Source: Timema cristinae
Lineage: Eukaryota; Arthropoda; Insecta; Phasmatodea; Timematidae
Length of the DNA stretch: 64,000 nt
Direction: 5' to 3'
NCBI GenBank assembly: GCA_039000515.1
Contig: JBCFYV010000558.1
Span: 1 to 64,000, forward strand
Shown here in pieces: positions 1 to 13,095 of the stretch. Under the pieces are notes generated by a model that was not told the DNA's origin, did not search any database, and was given only the letters and a program-made list of their open reading frames with translations. Each line of letters starts with the position of its first letter. Within the stretch, counting starts at the first letter, position 1. The position numbers were made by a program, and so were the translations under genes.

Positions 1-2899
1 ATTGGAACAACAGTCGAATTTGTCCTGGAAAGAAAGATTCACCACAAAAAAAAATGACAAAAAAAAAACATATCTGAATGACACATTGAAAACCTCCTAA
101 GAATTTTTGGGGTTTACATCCAGATAATTGGTTAGTTATGAATTTTTCTGCAGACATGTCCTTTTTTAAAAAAACCAATGAGGTGAGTGAGATATTTTAA
201 AGGATCACACATGTAAACATGGAACATTGATCAAGGGATTGTTCAATGTAGGCATTTTGGGTAAAAATACAACTGGGGTATTGGGGAAGAATTGTGTTTG
301 TCGACAAAACTGAAAAATTTTTTTACGTAAAATGTGACATTTGCGGGGGCGTAAATTTTCATATAGTGACTTTATTCCCAAAATTCGGGACAATATTTAA
401 AATGGATTCCAAAGAAAGAAAGTTTCTTTGCCCAAAAAAATCCAAAAAAAAAAATCTTGTAAAAAAAACAAAAGGTTTGATCGAAACCAAAATTTTGGGA
501 AGCATAAATATGTTTCTTAAAACATGAAGGGACATTACTACATCAACATAATGAGATAAAAACTTTGCAAACAAAACTTGCAGAAAAGAAGTTTTATAAT
601 ATGGACTTCGCGAAAACTACTCTTTAAAAAATGCTGGGGAACCTCAAAGCTTCCATTTTCCCTTTTTCCACCCCGACAAAGATATCACTACATACTGTTG
701 TTGTTTACTCGAGAAAAGCTAATTGAGAGTTGACAAAAAATGCTATGTACGCTATCAGAATCACTCCAGCAAAATGTACCAGCTTCTGGGCTCACCTCCA
801 ACCATTTTGAACTACTTGGAAATAAAAATAATTATAGGTTGACACTTCATTTTTTTAAATGATAGTCCAGCCACACAATATCGCAACAAGACCTGTTTTT
901 GTTTTGGGTAAAAGCTTGTACATTCTCCCAAAAAATTAAAAAAATTTATTTGGGAAAGGGAAGCTGGTCATGGGAAAAGGTGCTTCGATGGTTTTGGGGG
1001 TGGTAGTTAAATAACAGCAGACAGGTTTTTGTGGCAAAAGGGTAATGATGTAGCCACATTTGAAACTTTAATAACAATTTTAACTGAAATGTTAAAAACA
1101 ATTTTTCAGAAAATAGGCTCCCTTTAATGAAAAAATTTAAAAACTGGAACTTTTTGTACTTTAAATTTAACGGAAAAAATTTTCAAACAAACCGTAAATA
1201 TAGGTTTTTGCATTTCCAAACCAAGTAGGGGAATGGTGACATCAAAGTAATGTATTTAGGTAAGTGACCAAAAAGGAATTCAATTTTTCCAAACCCCTCC
1301 CTTGAGTACGAAGGAAAAGAGTCTTTTAAATTTTAAATTTTTTTTATAATTTTGATTTTTTGTTTGCAACATATTTTTTTTTGAAACCTATTTTAAATTA
1401 AAATTTGGGGTTTGCAACATTGTTGAAAATATATTATTATAATTAAAGTCATTCCCCTGCTTATGGGTCATTTTCCTGTTAACCTATATTTTAATAATTG
1501 CAAATAAATACTAAAATAATAAAAACTAAAAAGGGGCCTTTAAAGTCATCTTTTTTGTAATGTTTAGAAAATTTAATTATAGAAAAATATTTTTTCACAT
1601 TGAATTTCTCCATTTTTCACCCTCAAATACCCAGTTTTTAGACAATAATTCATTAAGGCAACAATGATTTAATTGTTTTGGTACGTCTTCTCTTACCCAA
1701 CCTTATTATGTATTAATAAACATCCTATCTTGTTTTATTTTTTAGTGATCATTTCAGCGGGTTATTTTAAAATGTTAACAATTTCATAAATACTTAAAAC
1801 TTCAGTAATATATCTTTACTAACGAGGTTTTTGGGTTTCACTCTCGAAGAGATTCACTATTGCCCCTTTTAAATAAGGAGCACCATAACGGAAACAAAAC
1901 TGTAGAAACTTTTAGGCAAAATAAGCGTACTTGTTTTTTTTAAAAAGTATAAATCATTCATGAAAAAATTAAAATTTTTTTTTTACCGTTGATGAATTGA
2001 CACATGAGTTTTAATGTTTTGGTGACTTTAAATCGTAAAACCGCGGGGGTGTTTTTCGACCCCGGGCCCCTGGTCTCAAGTCACTTTTGGAAGATCGTGG
2101 CCGAGCTTTGATCTCCAGCCGAAGAATATCTTCTCGTGGAAGACAATTAAACTAGAAGGAATTGTTTCGCACGGATCCCCGAAGCAAGGGGCGATATTTG
2201 GTAAAGTAGTCCCCTCCGAACTACGTGTTACCATAGCAACCGCTAGCCTGCACAGAAACTAACACATGCTCACATGTATCGGAAACACAAAGTAAAAAGG
2301 GCTTATAATTCATATTATTAGTTTGTTTTCTTTTTCTCTTCCCTTATTGAGCTGATGTCCAAATAGTCACACATTAGCTTAGAGACTTTTCACCTTTATA
2401 ATACTATAGTAATTACATAAAAGCTCGAACAACGGGCACTAAAATATTTAACTGTATTTACTCTTAATTTCTTGAATTATATAGCTCCTTAAGTACAATA
2501 AATTTAACCTTAAATGAATGAACCCACAATAAATTAAACCTGTCAACTGTACGTTACAATATGCCCTTATACGGACTATTCTACGCTGATTCGCAATATT
2601 AAACTTCCCTAATACTCGTCATTATTGGAAGCCAAGATATTTTGCAGGAACACATAAGAAAAAGTTCCCGGTATCGGACACTAGGTTGTGTGGGAAGCAG
2701 CACTCTGGTATTTATCCTTGATTGAAAACACGAGAGTAGCATGAATGTTAGAAAAAATATAATTTATTATATTAAATCGCCGAGAAAACAAAAGCATTAA
2801 AAAATGTCACACAACACAATGATTACTAATCTTGACAGTGATTGGCTACTTAAACGACCGTAACTTTGCGTTACAGATGAAAATTTCGTGTCTGCTGTA
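1..2899. other. AT-rich non-coding DNA, nothing recognised
   Basis: This stretch is AT-rich with many A and T runs and only short open frames (under 80 codons) of low-complexity composition. A more GC-rich patch at about 2040-2240 stands out from its surroundings and could be a short repeat or a relic of a mobile element. It has no motif I can name. No splice-flanked exon, tRNA or promoter could be supported. Confidence 0.6.
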
Positions 2900-4815
2900 C
2901 TTAACGGTCCGGTAACTTAGCCTCAGCGGTACGATCAACCCGGTTATTCATGGTCCACGTTCCTTAGTCCTCAGTAGACGATCACCGGTTTCTATGGTCC
3001 ACGTTCCTAGCCCTCCAGTACGGACGATCACCGTGTTATTCTACTGGTCCACGGTTCCTTAGTCCTCCAGTCGGGACGATCACCGTGTTATTCTACTGGT
3101 CCACGGTTCCTTAGTCCCTCAGTCGGGATGATCACCCGTGTTATTCTACTGGTCCACGGTTCCTTAGCCCTCCATCGGGATGATCACCCGTGTTATTCTA
3201 TTGGTCCACGGTTCCTTAGTCCCTCCAGTCGGGACGATCACCCGTGTTATTCTACTGGTCCACGGTTCCTTAGTCCCTCCAGTCGGGACTGATCACCCGT
3301 GTTATTCTACTGGTCCACGGTTCCTTAGTCCCTCCAGTCGGGATGATCACCCGTGTTATTCTACTGGTCCACGGTTCCTTAGTCCCTCCAGTCGGGATGA
3401 TCACCCGTGTTATTCTACTGGTCCACGTACCTTAGTCCCTCCAGTCGGGATGATCACCCGTGTTATTCTACTGGTCCACGGTTCCTTAGTCCCTCCAGTC
3501 GGGATGATCACCCGTGTTATTCTACTGGTCCACGGTTCCTTAGCCCTCCAGTCGGATGATCACCGTGTTATTCTATGGTCCACGGTCCTTAGTCACTCCA
3601 GTCAGGACGATCACCCGTGTTATTCTACTGGTCCACGGTTCCTTAGTCCCTCCAGTCGGGATGATCACCCGTGTTATTCTACTGGTCCACGGTTCCTTAG
3701 TCCCTCCAGTCGGGATGATCACCGTGTTATTCTACTGGTCCACGGTTACCTTAGTCCCTCCAGTCGGGATGATCACCCGTGTTATTCTACTGGTCCACGG
3801 TTCCTTAGTCCCTCCAGTCGGGATGATCACCCGTGTTATTCTACTGGTCCACGGTTCCTTAGTCCCTCCAGTCGGATGATCACCCGTGTTATTCTATTGG
3901 TCCACGGTTCCTTAGTCCCTCAGTCAGGGACGATCACCCGTGTTATTCTACTGGTCCACGGTTCCTTAGTCCCTCCAGTCGGGATGATCACCCGTGTTAT
4001 TCTACTGGTCCACGGTTCCTTAGTCCCTCCAGTCGGATGATCACCCGTGTTATTCTACTGGTCCACGGTTCCTTAGTCCCTCCAGTCGGGATGATCACCC
4101 GTGTTATTCTACTGGTCCACGGTTCCTTAGTCCCTCCAGTCGGGATGATCACCCGTGTTATTCTACTGGTCCACAGTACCTTAGTCCCTCCAGTCGGGAT
4201 GATCACCCGTGTTATTCTACTGGTCCACGGTTCCTTAGTCCCTCCAGTCGGGATGATCACCCGTGTTATTCTACTGGTCCACGGTTCCTTAGTCCCTCCA
4301 GTCGGGATGATCACCCGTGTTATTCTATTGGTCCACGGTTCCTTAGTCCCTCCAGTCGGGATGATCACCCGTGTTATTCTACTGGTCCACGGTTCCTTAG
4401 TCCCTCCAGTCGGGATGATCACCCGTGTTATTCTACTGGTCCACGGTTCCTTAGTCCCTCCAGTCGGGATGATCACCCGTGTTATTCTACTGGTCCACGG
4501 TTCCTTAGTCCCTCCAGTCGGGATGATCACCCGTGTTATTCTACTGGTCCACGGTCCTTAGTCCCCTCCAGTCAGGACTATCACCCGTGTTATTCTACTG
4601 GTCCACGTTCCTTAGTCCCTCCAGTCGGGACGATCACCCGTGTTATTCTACTGGTCCACGGTTCCTTAGTCCCTCCAGTCGGGATGATCACCGTGTTATT
4701 CTACTGGTCCACGGTTCCTTAGTCCCTCCAGTCGGACGATCACCCGTGTTATTCTATGGTCCACGGTTCCTTAGCCCCTCCAGTCGGGATGATCACCCGT
4801 GTTATTCTACTAGTC
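2900..4815. repeat. 54-bp minisatellite array, about 35 copies
   Basis: A unit of 54 bp repeats head to tail. Each unit contains tgatcacccgtgttattcta and ggttccttagtccctcc. Central copies (about 3100-4560) are nearly identical, while copies at both edges are diverged, as expected when unequal exchange homogenises the middle of an array. Because 54 is a multiple of 3 and the unit lacks stops in several frames, long open frames run through it on both strands (for example 3180-4040 plus and 3997-4530 minus). The plus-frame repeat peptide is MITRVILLVHGSLVPPVG. Each unit also has short inverted arms (ccgtg and cacgg) about 14 nt apart. Small length variants such as accgtg for acccgtg break the frame and may be real or sequencing error. 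I read this as satellite DNA, not a gene. Confidence 0.93.
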
Positions 4816-5889
4816 TGCGTGAACCATCCCTAACTAAATATAAGAAAAGCAGGAGGTCCAAAAAAACAACAAAATCAAATAAGATCAAAAAAAAATGGAC
4901 AATAGGAGCGAGTGCTTGGAGTTCTGCGCTTTGAATATTTTAGGACAAACATTCGAAAACCAGACCTCGCAACTCCCACCAGTTGCGGAATTAAATATAG
5001 GAACGGTCTACCTCAAGAGTTAGTTAAAAAGGAAAATTGCCACAGAATTAAGTTTACCATAAGAGAACTAACATATAACATAACTAAAAATATACCTAGG
5101 TATGGTGGAACACTAATATGAATTAGAGCAGAATCGTCTCAAGTTGGTATTTATTTGACAAACATTCAATATTGTGAGAAAATATGTAAAAAGTATGATA
5201 AAAATGATATTCACAAAATATCTGAGACGTTCTTAAAAATGTTCGAGTATTATTAAACCAAATTACAAAATTTACATAATAGAAACCATCAATCATTTAA
5301 CTTGAGTTCATTGAGTTACTAGAGAAAGCTTATCATCAACTAAGTTATCATTAAATAGTTAATTACCAAGAGTGTATTTCCCACACCCACCCAGAATATA
5401 AAACAATAAACGCTTAGGGGACCACTTGGGCCTATACCCGACCATGTTAACGTTTGTACCTTTTTCCTCAGGAACTGTTAAAGATATCGATTTGGGGTTT
5501 TTTCCTATTAATAGAATACCCTTTTTACATAAGCAGAACTAAAAGTTTTAGTGTACTTAAAATTTGTTATATATATAATTTTTTTTAACCCTTTAAAAGA
5601 TTTATTTTCTTACATCTTTTTTATTTTTTGTATTTAAACATTTTTCAAGATATTTGAATTATTTTAGTTCCAGCTATACAGAGCCATTAGTTTTACAAGC
5701 ATAACATATTTCAAGGTTGCCTGTCTTATAATTCCTAAGAAAAAGGAACATAAAGTTGAAAAAAAAATTATTGTCGGTAAATGAAGAAAAACTAAAATAG
5801 TGCATGCAAATTAGTTATTACTTCTAGTACATTCCTGCTGCATATGATGGCTCTTGGCCTTCTTCTTCCTCAAAATGATCTTCTAGTTT
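4816..5889. other. AT-rich spacer, no gene seen
   Basis: Between the minisatellite and the transposase relic the sequence is AT-rich. The small open frame at 4912-5121 (69 codons) has no recognisable motif and no supporting context. I see no RNA gene or repeat here. Confidence 0.55.
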
Positions 5890-6768
5890 TCTTTTTAACA
5901 AATGTTTATTCTTCTAATCTTCTTATCCAGCTCTTTTTGAGCTTTTTCAGCCTCCGCTATCCGCCGCCTATCCAGCACCTTCATCGCTTTCATAAGGTGT
6001 TTTCCAGGCCTCAGTCCAATTTCCTTGAATATCATCCATTTACCAATGTGGCCATCATTGAATGTTGTCACTGCCTCATAAACCCCAAATTTCAAGGTAT
6101 TCAGTCTAACAAAAGTTTTTTTTAACATAGGTCCAAATGACATTATTTAGGGATTCATTTACATTCTGGGTTTTGCCATGAACACATTTTTCCAGTAATT
6201 CTGGCTTTGCAAGGTCTTGAAAGATGGGTTTGATGAAGCTCATTACATTATAAGGTAAATGAAAGTGTGCTGTGTGATCATAATTCTTATTTTCAAGCTT
6301 TGCTAGGTTGAACTTGCACCAAGTTGTTTCGTCGCTTGGCACAAGGCATGTTGTGGCGTTTCGTTCGATGACAAGGCGTGGAAGTATTCGGCCCCTATGC
6401 CTGCTTTTATATCTTTTACAGGTTTAGTATTCCTCCTAATAGCTAATCCATAGAAGGCTTGTAGTTTTAGGATTGCAGCATCAGTTAGTCGATTTCTTCC
6501 GCCAAGTAGAGTACCATCAGGAAGTTTTTAGTCTTGGATTTAAGAGTACTTAATCTTGTCCCATCCTTTTCTGTATATGGCCTATACACTGATTTTTTAA
6601 AATTTCCACTTCAGATCCATATGGTTTACTTTCACACGCTTCCATATATACTTTGGTTGTAGCATCGGATGTTTTATGATAGACACGAAACAAACATAAA
6701 TAGTCAGACTTAACCTGTTTGCTTGTTGACTGGGGCTGCGTGGAAGAACGACACAAAACCACCTAACG
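5890..6768 (-). pseudogene. Mutator-like transposase fragment (frameshifted)
   Basis: Read on the minus strand from 6768 down to 5890, three frames joined by frameshifts give the C-terminal half of an arthropod Mutator-like transposase-domain protein. Recognisable motifs in order are KNQCIGHIQKRMG (about 6600-6560), GGRNRLTDAAILKLQAFYGL (about 6500-6440), EYFHALSSNETPQHALC (about 6390-6340), HGKTQNVNESLNNVIW (about 6180-6130) and KFGVYEAVTTFNDGHIGKWM (about 6095-6035). The protein then ends in a basic, charged tail (RRRIAEAEKAQKELDKKIRR) before a stop near 5895. Families of this type act in DNA cut-and-paste transposition, though many arthropod copies are only domesticated or dead relics. The N-terminal half is missing and at least two frameshifts interrupt the rest. 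Family recognition is from memory of the conserved motifs, and I am confident of it. No terminal inverted repeats were identified. Confidence 0.85.
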
Positions 6769-7319
6769 CACCTTCACCGAACGGGAAAATTGAATACTGA
6801 CTGTGAAGACTGAATGGCAAGTTCAAGCCAACGCCTTGGGTTGAATGGACTTGCGCAGTAAAGAGATCCCCTCCGAGAAGATTCCCGAACGCCCACGGCC
6901 TCTCTCGAAGCGAATCAACATGCGCTTTCTTGTGTTCCTTGTTTATTCTCGAATGTTATTCCCCCCTTTTTTTCCATCTTCCCTCTTCTGTGCTTTAGGG
7001 TATATATTCTGGTGCCTGTGGCTACGAACTTTACAATTGGGCCTGAGTCATATCAGGGATAGGATAAGCTCCGGCTTTCAGCTACGTAAAATGTAAGAAC
7101 TAAATCCATTTTCGGTAAATTAAACTTTTTTTTAATGTAAATCTTTTTAAAATTCAATTTTGGCTTAAATTTCAAATAACTTTAAAATTAATCTGACAGT
7201 TAGGAACATAGTTTATTTTTTTTAGAGATCACTTCATTGCAAGGTCAGGGCGACTTATCGCCAGTAGTCACAAATAATCGATTGTATCGATTATGTACTG
7301 TATTATTTAAATTAATGTT
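6769..7319. other. Spacer with an unassigned 83-codon frame
   Basis: An open frame at 6845-7096 (plus, 83 codons) has a charged, proline-containing start (about residues 1-25) and then a hydrophobic stretch (about residues 26-60) that could be membrane-like. I do not recognise it, and composition alone could produce it. The rest (7097-7319) is AT-rich without features. Confidence 0.4.
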
Positions 7320-7840
7320 CACGAGAAACTATTTTGATATTTGGACTTAGTTTTCTTGTTGCCGCTTCTTGCTATGTGTATTTATTGGGAATATTTGTAT
7401 TTGAATTTAACATATCTTATTGTATAAGTTATGTGCATTTCTTTATGGACTGAATATTTGATAGTTGAAAGTAGTTTATTTGTGCATTTGCATATGTCCC
7501 AGTTCTTATCAGGGCGAACACCTTAATATTAGAATTAATTCTTTTTGTTGTCATAATGCTATGTGCATTCCTAGTGGCGATATATTATATTTAACTTCGA
7601 TTGTCTAGTTGTCATTGATAGGTGCCATTTTTAAAGGATTAATATTTTAATGTTTCGGATTCATATTTATATGTTATATTCTATGCGCCATTTCTTATGG
7701 GGACATCTTTTTAAGTTCACATAAAGTAATTGTGAAATTTACTCGACTCTTAGCTTTGACTTCGTAAATATAGTTGTTTATGAATATAATCTTTTTCTTT
7801 TTACATCGCCACAACAACAATGTATTTATTTAATGGGAAC
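7320..7840. repeat. Degenerate tandem repeat, period about 60 bp
   Basis: A motif like gctatgtgcatttcttatgg recurs, diverged, near 7370, 7428, 7480, 7557, 7619, 7682 and 7820. Most spacings are close to 60 bp. The copies differ strongly, so this is an old array. It ends just upstream of LINE copy 1. Confidence 0.5.
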
Positions 7841-9089
7841 TGTTCAACAATCTAATTGAGCTATAGTAATTAATGTAGACTAACTTTGACTTATACTATC
7901 ATTCTTTTTATACTATTATATCCATTCAATATAAGGTATACGTAAAATATTAATCTATTGTTTATTGATGAATGGCACCCCTGCGGGGAGGGGTTTTAGA
8001 ATAGTCCCGCCGTAACAGTTGTCGTAAGACGGACTATAAGGGAGGCTTTCTGTGCAGGACGTTACTGGGTGGGACAAACCTATCTATATCTTTCCTTTCT
8101 CTTCATTTTATCTTCTCTTCACTTGCCCCTTTTTTCACTCTTCCCCTTCGCTTTATATATCCTTACCTTTTTCTTCCTTTCCCACAAGTTCATCATGCAC
8201 AGAGCCTTGGGCCCTTTCCGTTGGACGACTTGCACTAACTCGGCTTTTTGTTTCTTATTGGATACCTGCCTTGAGCTCCCGATATGAACGTGGCCAGGTT
8301 TGTATATCTTCGTAGAAGGTGCTCTTAGGCGAGGGACAACCGGGTCTACCTACTTGAGAATAGACGGTTGCGTTTCATGAGGGTCCGGGTACGTTATAAA
8401 TTAGCATCTTTGCAATTATTGCTGCGTGTGGCAACTCTCTCCCGCGATGTCATATGAAGTTGTCATGTTAGCAGTCTTCATGGAAGCCTCTCGTCGAAGA
8501 GTTAACGCAGGCCTATGTGGTTAGAACATCTGGGATCATCTGGTTACGATCGCGTACTTTTATGCGGTTGTACCTCCAATCATGATTTGGTTCACTGTCA
8601 ACAGCTGAACCTTACTGTTCCTGCCGGCCTATGAAGTTTGCTGGATCTTACTGCCGCGGCTCACTGGGCGTATTAATGATATAAGAGGCGGCACGCCTGG
8701 GTAAAGGCCGTCAGCCTGTTTGACTTTAAAATGCCAGGACGTGGAGATGGCCCACGCCCGCATTTCCTGCGTGCTGTCTCGATGATTGTTGTAAGTCTAG
8801 ATTGAACGTGTCAGCCCATTTATACTCGAATAGTTGTTACTAATGGATGCGGCAAAATCTGCGTTTTGTAATAAGGAAATTGCGTTGCTGTGCCTGCACC
8901 ATTATGATATAGTATGTTGCCACACATTCTCCGAAAATTATGGCGATCTCGAAATACGTTTGAGCACTACGGCAAATATACGGTGCGGTGGAGCCAGTTC
9001 CACTCCAATGTTTTTGCACCGGGATGGATCCTTGTTATGCTGACAGTTGTGTCAATGCGGGATCTCTGTGCGGGCTTTTCCTAGAAGTA

Positions 9090-10115
9090 CCGAGGTTTAC
9101 GTATCATTACCAAACAGCAGGACCAAGGAGCAAAAGGGCGTGATAATACATCCTCACTTTGCGAATCCATCATCCAAAGGAGTGTTCGGCGGGGCTTCTT
9201 AGTGCTCGGTAGGCATAACGATTCCAATTCGGCAGCTGCTTTCAGTGCAGGAATTTGGGATACGAAAGTGAATGCGTGGAAGGCCAACCTGTGCAGAGTG
9301 CGCGACAGGAGGTCCAGTTACACCGTTGTGACGTCTCTCTACGTTCTGGTAACTGCATAGGGTCGCATTTGCTTGGTCTCGGCCCTGACCGAAATGGAAG
9401 CGTGGAGAAAAAGTCTGGGATCTAGTGAGAAAGAAGATCTTATGCTCTCCAGGCCCGCAAGGATATGTATCCAGTCTCAAGCATCTCGGTAATTTAGACT
9501 CTTATAGTCAGATTGTAGCCAAGAAATAACTTGCCCAAAAATGCCATTTGCGCAGTTAATCATTGCCTCATACGCCTACACGACCTGAGCCTCGTTTCTA
9601 CTCGAGCCACTCAAGACGAACCAGCGATATCTATGGTTGGTGCCAACAATAGACAAGGGGCGAATACCACGTCGACGTGGCCTCCCACCACCTCTACCCC
9701 GAGGAGGGTATCCTCGGGGAAACACACCCGAGATGCGCTGCTCTTAGGGGAATACCTCCGAACCTCCTCGTTGGACCCCTACGGTCTTCGAGGAACCGCG
9801 AGCACATCGAGGAAAACAACGAGTCTTCTAGGGGTCCTAACCATTGCGACGTTGTCGAGCCGCTAACCCGAATCAGGAACTCGTATGGTAGGGTGATGTG
9901 TTTGGTTGGTTCAATAGCGTAGGTCGCAAAGGCACGAGTCCTGGTGCTATGGGAGGACCAGCCGAGGGACGCCGAAAATAACCTAAAAAAGTCGTCTGAC
10001 GGCTTTTAACAAAGCTTCGCGTAGGATCCCGTCTCCAGTCTCTTCAGGACCAAACCAAAGCACTCTACTCTGAAGCGCGGCAGGTCCAAGAGAGTTGGGA
10101 AAAGCAAGGGACCCC
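9090..10115 (+). pseudogene. LINE copy 1 ORF1 (gag-like, zinc knuckles)
   Basis: ORF1 of Jockey-type elements encodes a nucleic-acid-binding protein with C-terminal CCHC knuckles that packages element RNA. Here knuckle 1 reads CFQCRNLGYESEC (9237-9275), with Tyr where His is usual. A second Cys/His cluster starting CAEC follows (about 9290-9340). The third is followed by AFAWSR and PKWK (about 9375-9405), a pattern typical of this protein family (HSAWSR..CPKWK). A basic, serine-rich C-terminal segment follows (about 10020-10115) and aligns with copy 2. The start could not be fixed, because the N-terminal part upstream of 9237 is too broken to follow. Several frameshifts and stops interrupt the frame. 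Confidence 0.65.
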
Positions 10116-10204
10116 TAAAAAAGTCCTAATTTAATTTTTATTTTTAACGGATAGTGTTATGGGATTTAGAGGATATTAATTATAACTTAGATACTTAATA
10201 AATA

Positions 10205-13095
10205 ATGTCCGATATACAAGGATTTGCTAGGGGATATACTATGCTTTCGTGTAGAAGGAAAATTAAACTAAAATTTCTTCCCTGCATCTCCATCTTGTGT
10301 TTTGAGGAAACCACTTCCGCCCAACTGAAACCGATGCTTCGTGGGTAAGAATGTATATCGTCCGACACAAGCACTCTTTGTGAGGCTTGCGATCCGGTGT
10401 AGTATATTTGCAAGTAGTAAAATATATCAATAAGCATATTAATATTGTCTTGATTCCAAGCGATGCTGTCAGAGTCTCCCTTCCTATGGAGGTGACGTAT
10501 GCTGTATCTACCTCCCACCAGGTGACGGTTTCCAAGAGACTCTAGAGCTCCTCTTTATACATACTTCCGCCTATATCATCTTGGGGGACTTTAACGAGCC
10601 CCATTAACCTGGTGGGGGGTCTAAGTTTTACAGACACACGCGGAGAGGTTGGTCGAGGATATTTTGTCTGGGAAAAGTGTTAATGAACCCGGGACCAGGA
10701 GAACCTCATTTCTCCACTTCATTGGTATCATATGCCATCGAATCTAGCTCTATGTAGCACGATTGTGACTCACTTCCTTTGGGAGGTCTTCACTCCGGCA
10801 CTATGTGGCAGAGATAACTTTCATTTCTGCTTCAAATAATCCAGATGTCCCAGTACGCACGGATTAACCAATGGGTTCTTACTACGTGCTAATGGGCTTA
10901 AATTCGCGAGCTCGCTTATTCAGACGAACCATTCTCCGCGTCGATGTTAAGGAAGGCAATTTATTCGGCGTGTCTCCTCGGCGGGAGGTTAGCCATCCCT
11001 ATATCCTGCAAAATACCCGGCCAGGTCTGTTCCCTGGTGGAACGCGAGGCGTGCCGGATGGCTATTTCAAAGTCGAATAGCTGCGTATTCTTTAAATCGA
11101 GTCTACTTCGGTGAATTGGAGTCATACGGATTCTACGTGTAGAGCTCGCCTATTAATTCGAGAAAGCAGAGGAGTTTGGAGACAGTATATTTCTACCCTT
11201 AGATTACCACTCCACAAAAGTTTGGATACATTCGATAAGGTCCGTTAGTAGCCAAATACCATTTTATAATTACCGCACTCTGTTAACGGTTAACTTGTAT
11301 TTATCCTATGGAGGTGAATGTCTTGGGCTGTGATCGCGCTCGTTCTAGCATGCGAGATACTCGTAAGAGTTCAGTGGTGCATAAGCGCCTGATCGAGGCC
11401 TTCTATTGATTTTGGCAAAGTCGGGGGAGGATTTATAAGCCCCTTTACTAAAGAGGAAATTACTATGCCATTGTCCAGGCGGGAATCAAATTCTGTCCTG
11501 ACGTATATCCATTCGAAATGTAGCGCAATGTTCCTGCGGAGGGCTTTCCTCTTCGACTCTAAATTGTGTTTGGGCATTCGTCAAACCATCACTGTGGAGG
11601 AACGGCAACGTTTCATTATACAAGTGGCATTGATATCAATTAGAGCAAACGTTTAGAACGAATAGTTACTAGTTGTGTATGAAACAAATTAGAGAAATGA
11701 TCCCTACAGATTTTTTCTGTAATCTAGACTCGAATTACTATCCATCGAAATTTTAATAAAAAAAAAACCCCCCCCCCCCCAAATTTTGGGGATTTGCCGT
11801 AAGCATCACGGAGGATCACCTGTTCGCTTGGCACCGCAGTCGTGACGCTTTCTCATAAACTCAGCCCTTTGGCTGTCTTTTAATTTGGAGTATGGATTTT
11901 ACGAACCACTGGCGGTACGGCATTATAACAAACATGTTTAATGGGGGGTTCGGGGAAACTCCCTATTTTTATTATATAAATTTATGTAAGATAGACTTCC
12001 GGTGTTTAATGTTAACAACATTATCGATGATTTTTATTCGAAAATGGGGATGTCAGGGTTGTCTTTTAAGACTACGTTTTCCGCTATCGCGTTAAATAAG
12101 AAGTGGACAACGAGCAGTACCTGTCGTTATGTCTTTTTGTTGGATGACTACGCATTTATTGCAGTATATCAAGTCTCAAGGCCTGACGACGATCATAATT
12201 CGCAGTAAACAATATATGTTTGTGGGCATCTAGTAATGGCTTTCGTTTTTTGCGGCCCAGCCGCCTGTAGTCCACTTCCAAAGATTAGTTGGATACAGAC
12301 AGCCCCAATCTTTTTAATGAATCAGTAGTTTTACTGGTCCTCGAGACGGTACAGGTTCTGGGTCTTTTATTCGATTTTAAATAATTGGATCCCCCACATC
12401 AATGTATGAAGCGAGGTGTATTAAAGTTATGAATATATTAAAGTTGTGAGTGGTCGATCTTTGGGTGTGTGATCAGGGAAACCTTGCTGCGTTCTATAAG
12501 AGCTCTTGGTGAGATCATAAAACATGATTACGCAGTTTTGTATATAGGTTCCGTAGGAACTCGCGCAGAAAGTTGTCGATGAGTATCCCAGTGGATTCGA
12601 TGGCATACTGGTAGCTTTCGTACAGTCAGTTCGTCAGATTCTGTGCTGATCGACGGTGAGCCCCTCTTTCTTACCGGCGGTTTACTCACTGGCATCTTAC
12701 GTTGTCGAAATGCATTGTCATGCAAAATATTGTTGATACTCGCCCCTGTATTCATTCCCCTCTAACCGTGTTTGTATGAAATAATGGCGTATATTGTAGT
12801 ACAAGGCGGTTGGGATGTCGGAAGCTATTGTTTTGAAGTAGTGGGATCGTAGCAAATGGGTCCCACATCCCAGGTCGAGTTTTCCTGGAAAATTCGGCCA
12901 TCTCGAAATGCCATTTTGATACTTTGCCAAGTTCCTAAGCGACACCCAACTTTGTTATGAGATGCCCTTTAATGAGGCTCCTTCCAATCGCGCTTTTCTA
13001 GGTTTATGAAGCGCATTACATGATGGCTCTAATTGGAGTTCCGTGGGATGCGCTTGTGTTGTGGAAGGATCTTCTATTTTTTATTTGGTCTTACT
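10205..13095 (+). pseudogene. LINE copy 1 ORF2 (endonuclease-RT-RNase H relic)
   Basis: The likely start is the ATG at 10205, which aligns with the ATG of copy 2 at 24526. Endonuclease (about 10205-10850): ILCFEETTSAQLKPMLRG matches the LQETHF region of the family, and YIILGDFN (10572-10595) is the catalytic LGDFN motif. NLALCSTIVTHFLWEV and the following GRDNFHF match the late conserved block (usual SDHFPI). Reverse transcriptase (about 11400-12560): the catalytic motif appears as LLDD (about 12140) where YVDD/FVDD is usual. A C-terminal part aligns with copy 3 (IPGRVFLE near 12880). The RNase H region (about 12960-13095) aligns with the YTDGS region of copy 3 but is degenerate. An A-run joined to a C-run at 11757-11780 lies inside the RT. 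Stops and shifts are frequent, so no active enzyme can be made. Confidence 0.75.

Noticed and set aside
3180..4561. Long open frames of 107-286 codons on both strands as repeat-protein genes
   Set aside because: They arise because the 54-bp satellite unit is a multiple of three and lacks stops. They exist on both strands and in more than one frame.
9199..9480. Minus-strand 93-codon frame
   Set aside because: It is the complement of the zinc-knuckle region of LINE ORF1, which is supported on the plus strand by conserved motifs.
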